A DNA stretch of 64,000 nucleotides from Cupriavidus pauculus (GCF_022179805.1 NZ_BPUO01000007.1:372001-436000), one strand, 5' to 3'; positions 52,836 to 62,297 are shown, counted from the first letter of the stretch. Notes: generated by a model not told the origin, from the letters alone. Translations and numbers: made by a program.

Positions 52836-53270
52836 ATGTCGCGTCATCTCCGCAACCTGACTCTGGCTCTTGCCCTCTCGGCGGCTGCACTGCCGGCGTT
52901 TGCAGGAGGCGATTTGAACAATGCACTCGGCGGTGGCCTGGGCGGCGTGGCTGGTGCCGCCGTGGGTGGCGCACTGGGCGGCAGCACGGGCGCCGTGATC
53001 GGCGGTGCCGTGGGCGGTGGCGCCGGCGGCGCCCTGACGTCGAACCGTCGCGAACGCACGGGTGCCATCATCGGTGGCGCACTGGGCGGCGGTGCCGGTA
53101 CGGCAGCCGGCAACGCCATGGGCGGCCGGACGGGCGGCCTGGTCGGCGCCGGCCTGGGTGGCGCCGCAGGTGCGGCCCTGGGCGGCAACGTGTCGCGCAG
53201 CAATTCGTACGACGATGACCGCCGCTACTACAAGCGCAGCAAGCATCGCCGTCACCACCATCACGACTAA
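52836..53270 (+). CDS. glycine-zipper secreted/outer-membrane protein
   Basis: A 144-residue protein with a signal peptide cut near AFAGG. The mature part (about 25-120) is almost entirely Gly/Ala repeats such as GGALGGSTGAVIGGAVGGG, a glycine-zipper pattern of two repeat blocks split by SNRRERTG. The C-terminus turns basic and His-rich (SKHRRHHHHD), which might bind metal. Glycine-zipper proteins associate with or span the outer membrane. Codon use is normal for the region. Function unknown. Confidence 0.85.
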   Translation: MSRHLRNLTLALALSAAALPAFAGGDLNNALGGGLGGVAGAAVGGALGGSTGAVIGGAVGGGAGGALTSNRRERTGAIIGGALGGGAGTAAGNAMGGRTGGLVGAGLGGAAGAALGGNVSRSNSYDDDRRYYKRSKHRRHHHHD

Positions 53271-53287
53271 GTCTTACCCTGCAATGC

Positions 53288-53316
53288 AAAACGGGCCTTC
53301 TGGCCCGTTTTCTTTT
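53288..53316 (+). terminator. rho-independent terminator of the glycine-zipper gene
   Basis: Stem AAAACGGGCC and complement with loop TTCT, followed by CTTTT, 18 bases after the stop. Confidence 0.9.
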
Positions 53317-53343
53317 GGTGGTCCGGCTGGGATTACCCAATAA

Positions 53344-53371
53344 AAAACCCGTACCGTTTGGTACGGGTTTT
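53344..53371. terminator. bidirectional terminator serving the DGAK-repeat gene
   Basis: A 12-base-pair stem (AAAACCCGTACC and complement) with loop GTTT. The minus-strand side ends in a T-run, 28 bases beyond the stop of the repeat protein gene. Confidence 0.88.
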
Positions 53372-53398
53372 AGCTTGCCGGACTGCCTGGCTTCTCGA

Positions 53399-53647
53399 TC
53401 AGAGCTTGGCGCCGTCGCTGTAGACGTCGAACGAGCGGGCACCGTCGGTGAACGAGTCGTACTTGCCAGCCTTAGCGCCATCGGTGAACGTGTCGAACTT
53501 GCCGCCCTTGGCGCCGTCGGTGTACGGGTCGAAGCGGGTGGCCTTGGCGCCGTCCGAATACGGGTCGAAGTTGCCGATCTTGGCAAACGCGGGAGCGGCC
53601 GACAGGGCGGCGGTCAGGGCAACGATCAGGGCGATTTGGCGCTTCAT
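53399..53647 (-). CDS. small secreted DGAK-repeat protein
   Basis: An 82-residue protein. The signal peptide QIALIVALTAALSAAPAFA ends at AFAK, so about 60 residues are mature. These are five imperfect repeats of the form FDPYSDGAK: FDPYSDGAK, FDPYTDGAK, FDTFTDGAK, YDSFTDGAR and FDVYSDGAK. AAGGA lies upstream of the ATG. Similar short D-G-A repeat proteins occur in metal-stress loci of Cupriavidus as far as I recall, but I cannot confirm a family. It is divergent from a LysR regulator, which could control it (inferred). Confidence 0.82.
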   Translation of the reverse strand: MKRQIALIVALTAALSAAPAFAKIGNFDPYSDGAKATRFDPYTDGAKGGKFDTFTDGAKAGKYDSFTDGARSFDVYSDGAKL

Positions 53648-53758
53648 GGCGAATCCTTCACTTTTTTGCTTGGGATGCCGGGAAATCGAACTTTGCTGCG
53701 TCGCGGCATCGGATAAGCGGATATTAGGCATTCCCCTGATATGAATAAATATTCGCCT

Positions 53759-53777
53759 CCACAATGATTGATTGTGG
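53759..53777. promoter_or_regulatory. inverted repeat CCACAAT-N5-ATTGTGG, candidate LysR site
   Basis: Perfect 7-base arms between the divergent DGAK-repeat gene and the LysR gene, 60 bases before the latter. Size and position suit a LysR regulatory site. Confidence 0.55.
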
Positions 53778-53837
53778 TTTCAACAATAAACTACCCGTAT
53801 CGTGTAAAAGTTCACGACGGAAGCGGGAGACTATGTC

Positions 53838-54761
53838 ATGGATCGGCTGCAATCGATGCGCGTCTTCGCCAAGGTGGTCGAGCTTGGCAGCTTCGCCCGT
53901 GCGGCGCAGCAACTTGAAATGTCCAACGCCGTCGTCACGCGGTATGTGGCCGATCTGGAAAGCCATCTCGGCACCCGCCTGCTGAACCGCACCACGCGCA
54001 GCCTGTCGCTGACCGATGCCGGCGAGACCTATCTGCAGCGCTGCGCCCAGATCCTGGAAGACGTCGAAGAGGCAGAATCGATCGTCACCGCGCGCAGCCA
54101 GTCGCTGGCCGGCACCTTGCGACTGGTGGCCCCTGTCATGTTCGGCCTGCACCTGCTACCCCAGACGCTAGAGCGCTTCCACAAGCTCTATCCCGAAGTG
54201 GTGTTCGACGTGCAGTTGTCAGACCGCATGATCGATATCGTCGAGGAAGGGCGCGATGTCGGCGTCATGCTTTCCGACCTGGGACTCGGCTCGCACCTGG
54301 TGGCCCGCCCGTTGATTTCGGCGGAGATCGTCCTGTGCGCGTCGCCGGGCTATCTGCGCGAGCATCCGCCCCTGCGCACCGCGCACGACCTGACCCAACA
54401 TCGTGCCATCGCCATGCGCCTGCCGACGGCCGAGCACGAATGGACGCTGTCTGGCCCGGAAGGGGAGGTGACCGTCCCGATCCGCCCCGGCCTGCTGTGC
54501 AGCAACGCCGAGCTTGCCCACCAGGCTGCCCTGGCCAACATGGGCATCGCTATGCTGTCGTCGTACCTGGCCCGGCCCAATATCGAGGCGGGCCGGCTGA
54601 TGCACATCCTGCCGCAGTACCAGCTACCGCGCCGCGACGTGAGCGTGGTCTATCCCAGCCGCAAGTTCTTGCCGACCAAGGTACGCGCCTTTATCGATTT
54701 CCTTCTGGAAGAAGGCAAGCAGCGCGCGGGCGATTCGGTCGCCAAGGCCGTCAGCAAATAA
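53838..54761 (+). CDS. LysR-family transcriptional regulator
   Basis: A 307-residue LysR protein of the CrgA/YafC-like branch: MDRLQSMRVFAKVVELGSFA, then VTRYVADLESHLGTRLLNRTTR. The effector domain runs from about 92 to 295. The stop overlaps a bidirectional terminator shared with topB. It is divergent from the small DGAK-repeat gene with a dyad between them. The effector is unknown. Confidence 0.93.
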   Translation: MDRLQSMRVFAKVVELGSFARAAQQLEMSNAVVTRYVADLESHLGTRLLNRTTRSLSLTDAGETYLQRCAQILEDVEEAESIVTARSQSLAGTLRLVAPVMFGLHLLPQTLERFHKLYPEVVFDVQLSDRMIDIVEEGRDVGVMLSDLGLGSHLVARPLISAEIVLCASPGYLREHPPLRTAHDLTQHRAIAMRLPTAEHEWTLSGPEGEVTVPIRPGLLCSNAELAHQAALANMGIAMLSSYLARPNIEAGRLMHILPQYQLPRRDVSVVYPSRKFLPTKVRAFIDFLLEEGKQRAGDSVAKAVSK

Positions 54762-54790
54762 AAATGGCGAGGCAGATGCCTCGCCATTTT
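54761..54790. terminator. bidirectional terminator between LysR gene and topB
   Basis: A 13-base-pair stem (AAAATGGCGAGGC and complement) with loop AGAT. Its first base is the last base of the LysR stop codon. Confidence 0.9.
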
Positions 54791-54818
54791 GCTTCCAGAG
54801 CCCGAGGGCTGTAAGCAA

Positions 54819-57500
54819 TTACTCTTCCGCTTCAGCCGTCTGCTTGGGAGTCGCGCGCGGCTTCTTGGCTGCCGTCTTTGCCGCTGTCTTCGTCGCGGCC
54901 TTCTTCGCTGGCGCTTTCTTGGCGGCGACCTTCTTGGCTGCAGTCTTGGCCGGCGCGGCTTCCGCTTCCTTCTCTGTCGACTTGGCGGCCGACTTTGCCG
55001 CTGCCGTCTTCGACGCCGGCTTCGCTCCCGCCTTCGGCTCGCGTGCCTCGAACTCGAAGCCGATCTTGCCGTCGGGCTGCTTCACTAGGAACGCCTTGAA
55101 GTTACGGCCCGTGCGCGACGACTTGAAGCCCGTCAGCAGGTCGGTCTTGCCGGCGGTCAGCAGCTTGCCGATCTGCTCGCGCGAGATCTCCTGCTGCAGG
55201 ATGATCTTGCCGGTCGTGAAGTCGCAGGTCTTCTCGCTGCCCACGGCGTTCTCGCAGACGTACTTCATGCCGTGCTCGTAGACCGAGCCATTGCATTTCG
55301 GGCAGTGGCCCACCGGCGTCTGCTCGCTGAAGTCCACCGGCTCGTCGTCGTCTTCGTCGTTCTGGCCGAAGTCGAACTCCATCTTCCAGTGGCCTTCATC
55401 GTCCTTGGCCAGCTTCAGGATGGCCGCGAACGGGCGGCCCATCTTGCTGCGGAAGCCCTGCAACGGACCGATTTCCTTCTTCAGCAGCAGTTCCTCGACT
55501 TCCGCGATCTCGAACTGGCGTCCGCCCGGAATCTTGCTGATCGAGAACTCGCACGCCGTACAGGCAAAGCGCCGGTAGTTTTCCTTGACCTGGCCGCCGC
55601 ACTGCGGACACGGCGTGTCCAGCGTAGCGTAGTCACCGGGGATCGTGTCGCTGTCGTATTCCTTGGCGCGCTTGACGATCTGCTGCGTCATCTGCGCAAT
55701 CTCGCGCATGAATTCGTCACGCTTCAGGCGACCGCGCTCGATCTGCGACAGCTTGTGTTCCCACTCGCCGGTCAGCTCGGCCTGCGTCAGTTCCAGCACC
55801 CCCAGCCCGCGCAGCAGCGTCATCAGCTGGAACGCCTTGGCGGTAGGAATCAGCTCGCGGCCTTCGCGCACCAGGTACTTTTCAGTCAGCAAACCTTCGA
55901 TGATGGCCGCGCGCGTAGCAGGCGTACCCAGGCCCTTGCCGGCCATCGCCTCGCGCAGCGCGTCGTCGTCCACGAGCTTGCCGGCGCCTTCCATGGCTGA
56001 CAGCAGCGTGGCTTCGTTGTAGCGTGCGGGCGGGCGTGTGGTCAGCCCGACGGACTCCACCTTGTCGGTCTTGACGCGCTCGTCCTTCTGCACCGGTACC
56101 AGGTTGGCGTCCTTGTCGTCCTTGCCCTGCGCCTCGCGGCCGTAGATCACGAGCCAGCCCGGGTTGACCAGCACCTTGCCTTCGGTCTTGAAGTGATGGC
56201 CCGCTACCTCGGTGATGCGCGTGGTGACCTGGAATTCGGCGGCCGGGAAGAACACGGCCAGGAAGCGGCGCACGACCAGGTCGTACAGCTTCTGTTCCGG
56301 TTCGGACAGGTTCTTCGGCGCCTGCAGCGTCGGGATGATGGCGAAGTGGTCGCTGATCTTGCTGTTGTCGAAGATCTTCTTGTTCGGCTTCACCCAGCCC
56401 TGCGCCAGGATCTTCTTCGCATGCGTCAGGTAGTTCGGCGAGCTGTCGGCCAGCATGTCCATGGTCTGCTTGACCGTGTCCACGTAGTCCTCCGGCAGCG
56501 CGCGGGCGTCGGTACGCGGGTACGTCAGCACCTTGTGCTTTTCGTACAGTGCCTGCGCCAGGCCCAGCGTGTTCTTGGCCGAGAAGCCGAAGCGCGAGTT
56601 GGCCTCGCGCTGCAGCGTGGTCAGGTCGAACAGGGCCGGCGACTGTTGCGTGGACGGCCTGGATTCCTCGGAGACCGTACCCGGCTTGTCGCGGCAGGCG
56701 GCCACGATGCTCTTGGCTTCGGCCTCGCTCCACAGGCGCGATTCGCGCGCCTCGGGATCGAACTCGTTCTTCTTGAACTTCGGGTCGTACCAGCGGCCTT
56801 CGTACAGGCCCGCGGCGGCGATGAACTCGGCGCGCACTTCCCAGTAGTCGCGCGGCACGAAGTGTTTGATCTTCTCCTCGCGCTCCACCACGATCGACAG
56901 CGTCGGGGTCTGCACCCGGCCCACGGTCGTCAGGAAGAAGCCACCGCCCTTGCTGTTGAACGCCGTCATGGCGCGCGTGCCGTTGATACCGACCAGCCAG
57001 TCGGCCTCGGAACGGCAGCGGGCGGCATCGGCCAGCGGCATCATTTCCTCGTCCTCGCGCAGCGCGGCAAACCCGTCGCGGATCGCTTGCGGGGTCATCG
57101 ACTGCAGCCACAGGCGGCGCACAGGCTGCTTCGCCTTGGCCTGCTGGGCGATCAGCCGGAAAATCAGTTCGCCTTCGCGCCCCGCGTCACAGGCGTTGAC
57201 CAGCGCGGTCACATCCTTGCGCTTGATCAGGCGATTGAGCACCTTCAGGCGCGATTCGGTCTTGGCGATCGGGCGCAGGTCGAAGTGCGGCGGGATCACG
57301 GGCAGGTTGGTGAAGCTCCACTTGCCGCGCTTGACCTCGTATTCGTCGGGCGCCGCGATTTCCACCAGGTGGCCAACCGCCGAGGACAGCACGTAGTCGT
57401 CGCTCTCGTAGTACTCGTCGTGCTTGGCAAAGCCCCCGAGGGCGCGCGCAATGTCGGCGGCGACCGAAGGCTTTTCAGCGATGATGAGGGCTTTAGACAT
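54819..57500 (-). CDS. topB: DNA topoisomerase III with Lys/Ala-rich tail
   Basis: An 893-residue type IA topoisomerase. The Toprim domain has Glu9 and DAGREGELIFR (105-115), where the second Asp of the usual D-x-D-x-E is Gly, a variant seen in a large TopB subgroup. The catalytic Tyr327 is in LTYPRTDARALP. Two zinc-finger-like units follow (CPQCGG...CTAC and CPKCNG...C). The last 75 or so residues are Lys/Ala-rich, like the tails of histone-H1-like proteins. It unlinks DNA strands, for example at late replication. Single gene, minus strand. Confidence 0.95.
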   Translation of the reverse strand: MSKALIIAEKPSVAADIARALGGFAKHDEYYESDDYVLSSAVGHLVEIAAPDEYEVKRGKWSFTNLPVIPPHFDLRPIAKTESRLKVLNRLIKRKDVTALVNACDAGREGELIFRLIAQQAKAKQPVRRLWLQSMTPQAIRDGFAALREDEEMMPLADAARCRSEADWLVGINGTRAMTAFNSKGGGFFLTTVGRVQTPTLSIVVEREEKIKHFVPRDYWEVRAEFIAAAGLYEGRWYDPKFKKNEFDPEARESRLWSEAEAKSIVAACRDKPGTVSEESRPSTQQSPALFDLTTLQREANSRFGFSAKNTLGLAQALYEKHKVLTYPRTDARALPEDYVDTVKQTMDMLADSSPNYLTHAKKILAQGWVKPNKKIFDNSKISDHFAIIPTLQAPKNLSEPEQKLYDLVVRRFLAVFFPAAEFQVTTRITEVAGHHFKTEGKVLVNPGWLVIYGREAQGKDDKDANLVPVQKDERVKTDKVESVGLTTRPPARYNEATLLSAMEGAGKLVDDDALREAMAGKGLGTPATRAAIIEGLLTEKYLVREGRELIPTAKAFQLMTLLRGLGVLELTQAELTGEWEHKLSQIERGRLKRDEFMREIAQMTQQIVKRAKEYDSDTIPGDYATLDTPCPQCGGQVKENYRRFACTACEFSISKIPGGRQFEIAEVEELLLKKEIGPLQGFRSKMGRPFAAILKLAKDDEGHWKMEFDFGQNDEDDDEPVDFSEQTPVGHCPKCNGSVYEHGMKYVCENAVGSEKTCDFTTGKIILQQEISREQIGKLLTAGKTDLLTGFKSSRTGRNFKAFLVKQPDGKIGFEFEAREPKAGAKPASKTAAAKSAAKSTEKEAEAAPAKTAAKKVAAKKAPAKKAATKTAAKTAAKKPRATPKQTAEAEE

Positions 57501-57658
57501 TCAACGGGTCCTTGTGGCGCCACTCCCGGAAGGGCAGTGCGCGCCTCTTGAAATTCACAGCAAACTATGTAAACAGCAGGCCTGGGCTTTGAGGCGCCAA
57601 TAATAAGCGCGGTTCCGAGGGGCGTGCAAGCAAACGCCACCGCACGGGCTGACCGCGC

Positions 57659-58066
57659 TCAATCGTTGCCGGTCACCTCACCAAGCAGCCAGGACAGCAC
57701 TTCTGGCGTCTCCGATGCCGGCGGCGACACCGCCCCGCCACGCATCAGCATCCGCTCCAGCACATCCAGGTGGGGCAGCACGGTTCCGTAAAACTGCGGC
57801 GCGCCTCCGGCAATGGGCTGAATCAATACAGTAGGAAAGTTTTCGATGTCGATGTCCTCTCCCAGATAGTCAGAGTGGGTTTCGACGTCGATCCAAACGA
57901 AACAGTCGTCCGGATAGCGTGCCGCCAACGCCGCAAAGCCAGGAAGGTACTCCTTGCACGTCCCGCACCATTCGGCGCAAAGACATGCCACCAGCCGGCC
58001 CTTGGGACGGACACGGAGCGCCTGACGCAGCACGTCGGCGTTCTGCTCGGGGAAGTAAACGGCCAT
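57659..58066 (-). CDS. thioredoxin-fold protein
   Basis: A 135-residue protein with the redox motif WCGTC (Trp33, Cys34, Cys37) in CAEWCGTCKEYLPGF, and the cis-Pro loop in ENFPTVLIQP. No signal peptide, so cytoplasmic. It differs from TrxA by the GT pair between cysteines and an extended C-terminus. It lies 36 bases after dprA in the same direction and may be co-transcribed with it. Reductant and client are unknown. Confidence 0.88.
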   Translation of the reverse strand: MAVYFPEQNADVLRQALRVRPKGRLVACLCAEWCGTCKEYLPGFAALAARYPDDCFVWIDVETHSDYLGEDIDIENFPTVLIQPIAGGAPQFYGTVLPHLDVLERMLMRGGAVSPPASETPEVLSWLLGEVTGND

Positions 58067-58102
58067 TCGATTCGAAAAATGAGGCTAAGGCGATACCGCG
58101 GA

Positions 58103-59218
58103 TCATGCCAGACGCCGGAAGCGGTTGCCTGGCAGCCGCTCGGCCGTGCCTGCCAGTTCCATCTGCAACAGCTCGGCCGACACCGCTTCGGCCGCCATGC
58201 CGGTGCGCTCGCACAACGCATCGAGCGTGACAGGATCATAGGCGAGCGCGGCCGCCAGGGCATCGTCGGCCACAGGCACGGGGCTGGCAGGCGCCTTGCC
58301 GGCCGTCCCAGCGGCGGGCGCCAGATCGGAAAATTCCTCGAACACGTCGGCCGGCGACTCCACCAGCTTGGCCCCCTGGCGAATGAGCTTGTGGCAACCA
58401 CGGGACAGCTCCGCATGGATCGAACCCGGAATGGCAAACACCTCGCGCCCGATTTCCGACGCCAGCCGGGCCGTGATCAGCGACCCGGATCGCTCGGCGG
58501 CCTCGACCACCAGCACGCCGCGCGCCAGCGCCGCGATGATGCGGTTGCGGCGCGGAAAATGGTTCGGCAGGCCCGGCGTGCCAAGCGGAAACTCGCTGAC
58601 GATGGCGCCGCCGGCATCGACGATCTGGTGCGCCAGCTTGTGATGCTGCGCCGGATAGACGATGTCCACGCCGGTGCCGACCACCGCGACGGTGCCACCC
58701 GGGCCCGTCAGCGCGGCCGCATGCGCGGCGGCGTCGATGCCAAGGGCCAGGCCCGACACCACGGTCATTCCCGCATCGGAAAAGGCTGACGAGAATGCCT
58801 GCGCGTTGCGAAGTCCCTGCTCGGTGGCATGGCGCGCGCCGACGATGCCCAGCGACCACGTCGCCAGACGTCCCGCATTGCCGTTGACGTAGAGCAAGAG
58901 CGGCGGGTCGGCCAGATCGAGCAGGCGAGCCGGATAGGCGGCGTCCGCCATCGTCACCAGATGGTGGTTCGGCGCTTCAAGCCACTGGAGGGTACGAGCG
59001 ATGCGGGCAGCCACCTCGGCGTCGGGCGGCGCTGCCAGCGCGCGTGCGGCGGCAGGCTCCGGGGCGTCGCGCAGCCGCGCCACGTCGAGCGCCAGCACCG
59101 CCTGCGGCAGCCCGAAGGCGGCAAGCAGGCGGCGGCCGGCCTGAGCGGAAACACCCGGCGTTGCCGTCAGGCGTACCCAGGCAGCCACATCGGCTGGGTC
59201 GCGAGTCGATTCGGTCAT
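58103..59218 (-). CDS. dprA: DNA processing protein DprA (Smf)
   Basis: About 371 residues from the ATG at 59218; a GTG 30 bases earlier would add 10. A SAM-like N-terminal part is followed by the DprA Rossmann core: SLGIVGARHATEQG, SGLALGIDAAAH, VAVVGTGVDIVYP and RNRIIAALARGVLVVEA. A C-terminal winged helix of the DprA_WH type (about 300-371) is present. DprA loads RecA on incoming single-stranded DNA in natural transformation. It lies 41 bases after the LysM gene in the same direction. Confidence 0.95.
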   Translation of the reverse strand: MTESTRDPADVAAWVRLTATPGVSAQAGRRLLAAFGLPQAVLALDVARLRDAPEPAAARALAAPPDAEVAARIARTLQWLEAPNHHLVTMADAAYPARLLDLADPPLLLYVNGNAGRLATWSLGIVGARHATEQGLRNAQAFSSAFSDAGMTVVSGLALGIDAAAHAAALTGPGGTVAVVGTGVDIVYPAQHHKLAHQIVDAGGAIVSEFPLGTPGLPNHFPRRNRIIAALARGVLVVEAAERSGSLITARLASEIGREVFAIPGSIHAELSRGCHKLIRQGAKLVESPADVFEEFSDLAPAAGTAGKAPASPVPVADDALAAALAYDPVTLDALCERTGMAAEAVSAELLQMELAGTAERLPGNRFRRLA

Positions 59219-59259
59219 CGGAACACTGCAGCGCGTGCCCGTGGGCACGCACTCACCGG

Positions 59260-60435
59260 TTACTGCGGCGTGGTGGCGAGGTCGCCCACCTTCATCACGC
59301 TGTTCGCATCGGTGACCAGCGCATAGGCGATGCCCGGGAAGACGCGATAGACGTAGGCCAGGCCATAACGGTCATCGGGCAACGTGATGTTGCGATTGCC
59401 GTCGGTCGGGTCCTTCACCACGCCACCCACGCGCGACAGCGCCAGCACGTGTCCCGGCTCCAGGCCGGCGTTGGCGCCCAGGTTCAGCACCACTACCTGC
59501 TTGGCGCCGCCAAACTGGACACCGCCGTAGACGGCCGCGATGTGTGCCTGGATATCGCCATCCGGTGCATGCGGTACGTAACGCACCAGTTCGCGCGCCG
59601 GCTGCGGCAGCAGCAGCGAACCCGCGCCCATTTCCTGCGGCGACTGGGTTGCCTGCACCGTCGTGACGGCGTCCGGGCCTTCGGGGCCACGGGTCACGCG
59701 CACGCTGCCCTGGTACTGGGCTTCATAACCGATCACTTCGTTGCTGACCGGATCGCGAACCGGCAGGGCAGGCTTGAATGCCTGCCAGTCGCTGCCGACC
59801 GAGGCCTCGGTCTGGCCGATGCCGCGCACGAACCCGGTATCGCCGCGGCCCATGTAGACGCGCGCATCGGACAACGCCACGATGCGGGCCGACGTGTCGA
59901 CCGCGTCCTTTTCAACGACCAGCGGACGCTTCAGGAACGGCTCGATATCGGATGCCGGAATGCTCAGGATGGCGTCACCATCGGCGCCGTCGCCCCGCAC
60001 GCGCGGCGACAGGCGGGTATCGCCACGTGCGCCCCCCGGCGCCGTGGTCGACAGGTAGGCGCGGCCATCGCGCTGAACCAGGTACAGGATCTGGCCCGGA
60101 TAGATCAGGTGCGGATTGCGAACCTGCTGGCGGTTCATGCCCCACAGCGCTGGCCAGCGCCACGGCTGGCGCAGATACTGGCCCGAAATGCCCCACAGCG
60201 TGTCGCCCGAGCGTACCGTGTACTGGCTGGGCGCATTCGGCGCGAGTTCGGAAACGGGGATACCCTGCTGGGCCGTTGCATCGGCCTGGGCAACCTGCGC
60301 CGCCGAGACATTCAGATCGGCGGCCTGGACGGCCATGGCAGCTCCGGCTGTGACGCCGGAGACACATAGCATGGCGAGGGTGAACGCGTGCAGCCTGCGG
60401 CCCGACGCCGCCTGTTCTTTGGTAAGATCGCGCAT
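59260..60435 (-). CDS. LysM-domain exported protein
   Basis: A 391-residue protein with a signal peptide (LHAFTLAMLCVSGVTAGAAM, cut near VQAAD). A LysM domain (about 70-120) reads YTVRSGDTLWGISGQYL and LIYPGQILYL, binding peptidoglycan. The C-terminal 250 residues form a conserved Burkholderiaceae domain of unknown function. AGGA precedes the ATG. Its place upstream of dprA and divergent from def is a conserved order in this family of bacteria. Confidence 0.92.
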   Translation of the reverse strand: MRDLTKEQAASGRRLHAFTLAMLCVSGVTAGAAMAVQAADLNVSAAQVAQADATAQQGIPVSELAPNAPSQYTVRSGDTLWGISGQYLRQPWRWPALWGMNRQQVRNPHLIYPGQILYLVQRDGRAYLSTTAPGGARGDTRLSPRVRGDGADGDAILSIPASDIEPFLKRPLVVEKDAVDTSARIVALSDARVYMGRGDTGFVRGIGQTEASVGSDWQAFKPALPVRDPVSNEVIGYEAQYQGSVRVTRGPEGPDAVTTVQATQSPQEMGAGSLLLPQPARELVRYVPHAPDGDIQAHIAAVYGGVQFGGAKQVVVLNLGANAGLEPGHVLALSRVGGVVKDPTDGNRNITLPDDRYGLAYVYRVFPGIAYALVTDANSVMKVGDLATTPQ

Positions 60436-60598
60436 TTTCCTGAACCGGTCGGGAGAACGACCGGATTGACCCTAGGTAGAGCGTGCCTGCTGCGGCGCGC
60501 CTTGAATTTTTGTACTAGCGCCCCGATTCTGCATGGAAACCCCGGACGCCGCAACGCGGTCGGGCAGTGGACAGCAACCGGCGTTGCGCCTGAGCATC

Positions 60599-61105
60599 AT
60601 GGCCAAACTCGACATCCTCACCTACCCCGATCCTCGCCTGCACAATGTGGCCGCGCCCGTGGCGGTGGTGGACGACCGCATTCGCCAACTGGTCCGTGAT
60701 ATGGCCGAAACCATGTACGACGCGCCCGGTATCGGCCTGGCCGCCACGCAAGTGGATGTGCACGAGCGCGTGATCACCATCGACGTGTCCGAGACGCGCG
60801 ACGAGCTGATGGTGTTCATCAACCCGGAAATCGTCTGGGCCAGCGACAACCGCAAGGTCTGGGAAGAGGGCTGCCTGTCGGTGCCGGAAGTCTACGACCG
60901 CGTGGAGCGCCCGGACCGCGTCAAGGTACGTGCCCTCAACGAGAAGGGCGAAACGTTCGAACTCGATGCCGACGATCTGCTGGCTGTATGTATACAGCAC
61001 GAGATCGACCACCTGAACGGCAAGGTCTTCGTGGAATACCTGTCGCCGCTCAAGCTCAACCGCATCAAGAGCAAGCTGCAGAAGCGCGTGCGCGCTCGCA
61101 TGTAA
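60599..61105 (+). CDS. def: peptide deformylase
   Basis: A 168-residue deformylase, normal length. All three motifs are intact: GIGLAATQ (44-51), EGCLSVP with metal ligand Cys92, and QHEIDHL with His134 and His138. It removes the formyl group from new proteins. Start is [13 protein letters not shown]; the 22 codons before it in the same frame lack family sequence. It is followed by fmt, the enzyme that adds the formyl group to initiator tRNA. Confidence 0.97.
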   Translation: MAKLDILTYPDPRLHNVAAPVAVVDDRIRQLVRDMAETMYDAPGIGLAATQVDVHERVITIDVSETRDELMVFINPEIVWASDNRKVWEEGCLSVPEVYDRVERPDRVKVRALNEKGETFELDADDLLAVCIQHEIDHLNGKVFVEYLSPLKLNRIKSKLQKRVRARM

Positions 61106-61172
61106 GGATGTAACAGTGGCGTGCCACGCGGGTGGCCTCTGCTATCGTTACAGCTTCCGAAGATTGTCACGT

Positions 61173-61193
61173 ACCGGCCGCTATGCGGCCGGT
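61173..61193 (+). terminator. hairpin between def and fmt, possible weak terminator
   Basis: Stem ACCGGCCGC/GCGGCCGGT with loop TAT, then GTCG and five T. The T-run begins 4 bases after the stem, so termination would be partial. Confidence 0.45.
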
Positions 61194-61219
61194 GTCGTTT
61201 TTACCCGTGGATTTTCGCC

Positions 61220-62224
61220 ATGACTCAAGCCCAGCCACTGCGCGTCGCGTTTGCCGGCACCCCCGAATTTGCGCGCGTTGCCCTTGAGGCCATCCACGCC
61301 GCCGGATTTCCGGTGGTGGCCGTCCTGACCCAGCCCGACCGGCCCGCCGGCCGTGGCATGCAACTGCAAGCCAGCCCGGTCAAGCAGTTCGCCCTGGAAG
61401 CGGGCCTGGGCCCCGTGCTGCAGCCGCGCTCGCTGCGCCGCAACGGCAAGTATCCCGAGGAAGCCGGCGCCGCCGTGGACACGCTGGCCCAGATCGCGCC
61501 CGATGTGATGGTGGTGGCCGCCTACGGCCTGATCCTGCCGGTCGAAGTACTCGATCTGCCGCGCTTTGGGTGCCTGAACATCCATGCCTCGCTGTTACCG
61601 CGCTGGCGCGGCGCCGCGCCGATCCATCGCGCCATCGAGGCGGGCGACGCCGAAACGGGTATCACGCTGATGCAGATGGACGAGGGGCTCGACACGGGCG
61701 CCATGCTGTCGCGCGAAGCGGTGCCCATCGGCCCGCAGGACAGCACCGGCAGCCTGCACGACACGCTGGCCGCGCTGGGCGGCCGGATGATCGTCGACGC
61801 GCTGCGGCAACTTGCCGCCGGCCAGCCGCTGGAAGCCACGCCCCAGCCCGAGGCTGGCGTGACCTATGCCGAGAAGATCGCCAAGGACGAAGCCCCACTC
61901 GACCTGACGCGTCCGGCCGCGCAGCTGGCCAACCAGGTGCGCGCCTTCAACCCGTTTCCGGGCGCCACGATCCAGATTGGCGACATGGTCGTCAAATGCT
62001 GGCAGGCCCTGCCGCTGGCCGCCACGACCAGCCTGCCGCATCCGCCCGGCACCGTGCTCGCGGCCGATGCGACCGGCGTGATCATTGCCTGTGGCGATGG
62101 CAGCGCGCTCCAGGTGACCGAGCTGCAGAAGCCCGGCGGCCGCCGCCAACCGGCCCAGCAATTCCTGCAGGCGGTGCCGCTGCCGGCCGGCACACGGTGT
62201 CTGGTACCCGGCGCCCCTGCCTGA
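61220..62224 (+). CDS. fmt: methionyl-tRNA formyltransferase
   Basis: A 334-residue enzyme that transfers formyl from 10-formyl-THF to Met-tRNAfMet. The N-terminal start [19 protein letters not shown], the catalytic block [18 protein letters not shown] and [16 protein letters not shown] are typical. The C-terminal tRNA-binding domain runs from about 215 to the end. The start ATG 61220 is chosen by family alignment; 33 codons upstream in frame are rejected. It lies 114 bases after def. Confidence 0.97.
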   Translation: MTQAQPLRVAFAGTPEFARVALEAIHAAGFPVVAVLTQPDRPAGRGMQLQASPVKQFALEAGLGPVLQPRSLRRNGKYPEEAGAAVDTLAQIAPDVMVVAAYGLILPVEVLDLPRFGCLNIHASLLPRWRGAAPIHRAIEAGDAETGITLMQMDEGLDTGAMLSREAVPIGPQDSTGSLHDTLAALGGRMIVDALRQLAAGQPLEATPQPEAGVTYAEKIAKDEAPLDLTRPAAQLANQVRAFNPFPGATIQIGDMVVKCWQALPLAATTSLPHPPGTVLAADATGVIIACGDGSALQVTELQKPGGRRQPAQQFLQAVPLPAGTRCLVPGAPA

Positions 62225-62268
62225 GCGCTTTATTCAGCACCCATCACGCTAAAACCCTGTCATCGGCA

Positions 62269-62297
62269 TTGAATTTCCGCGGACCTGGACCTATCTA
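62269..62297 (+). promoter_or_regulatory. possible promoter of htpX
   Basis: TTGAAT and TATCTA lie 17 bases apart, about 60 bases before the htpX ATG. The -10 is weak (3 of 6); the left hexamer also resembles a heat-shock -35 (CTTGAAA) loosely. Confidence 0.35.
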
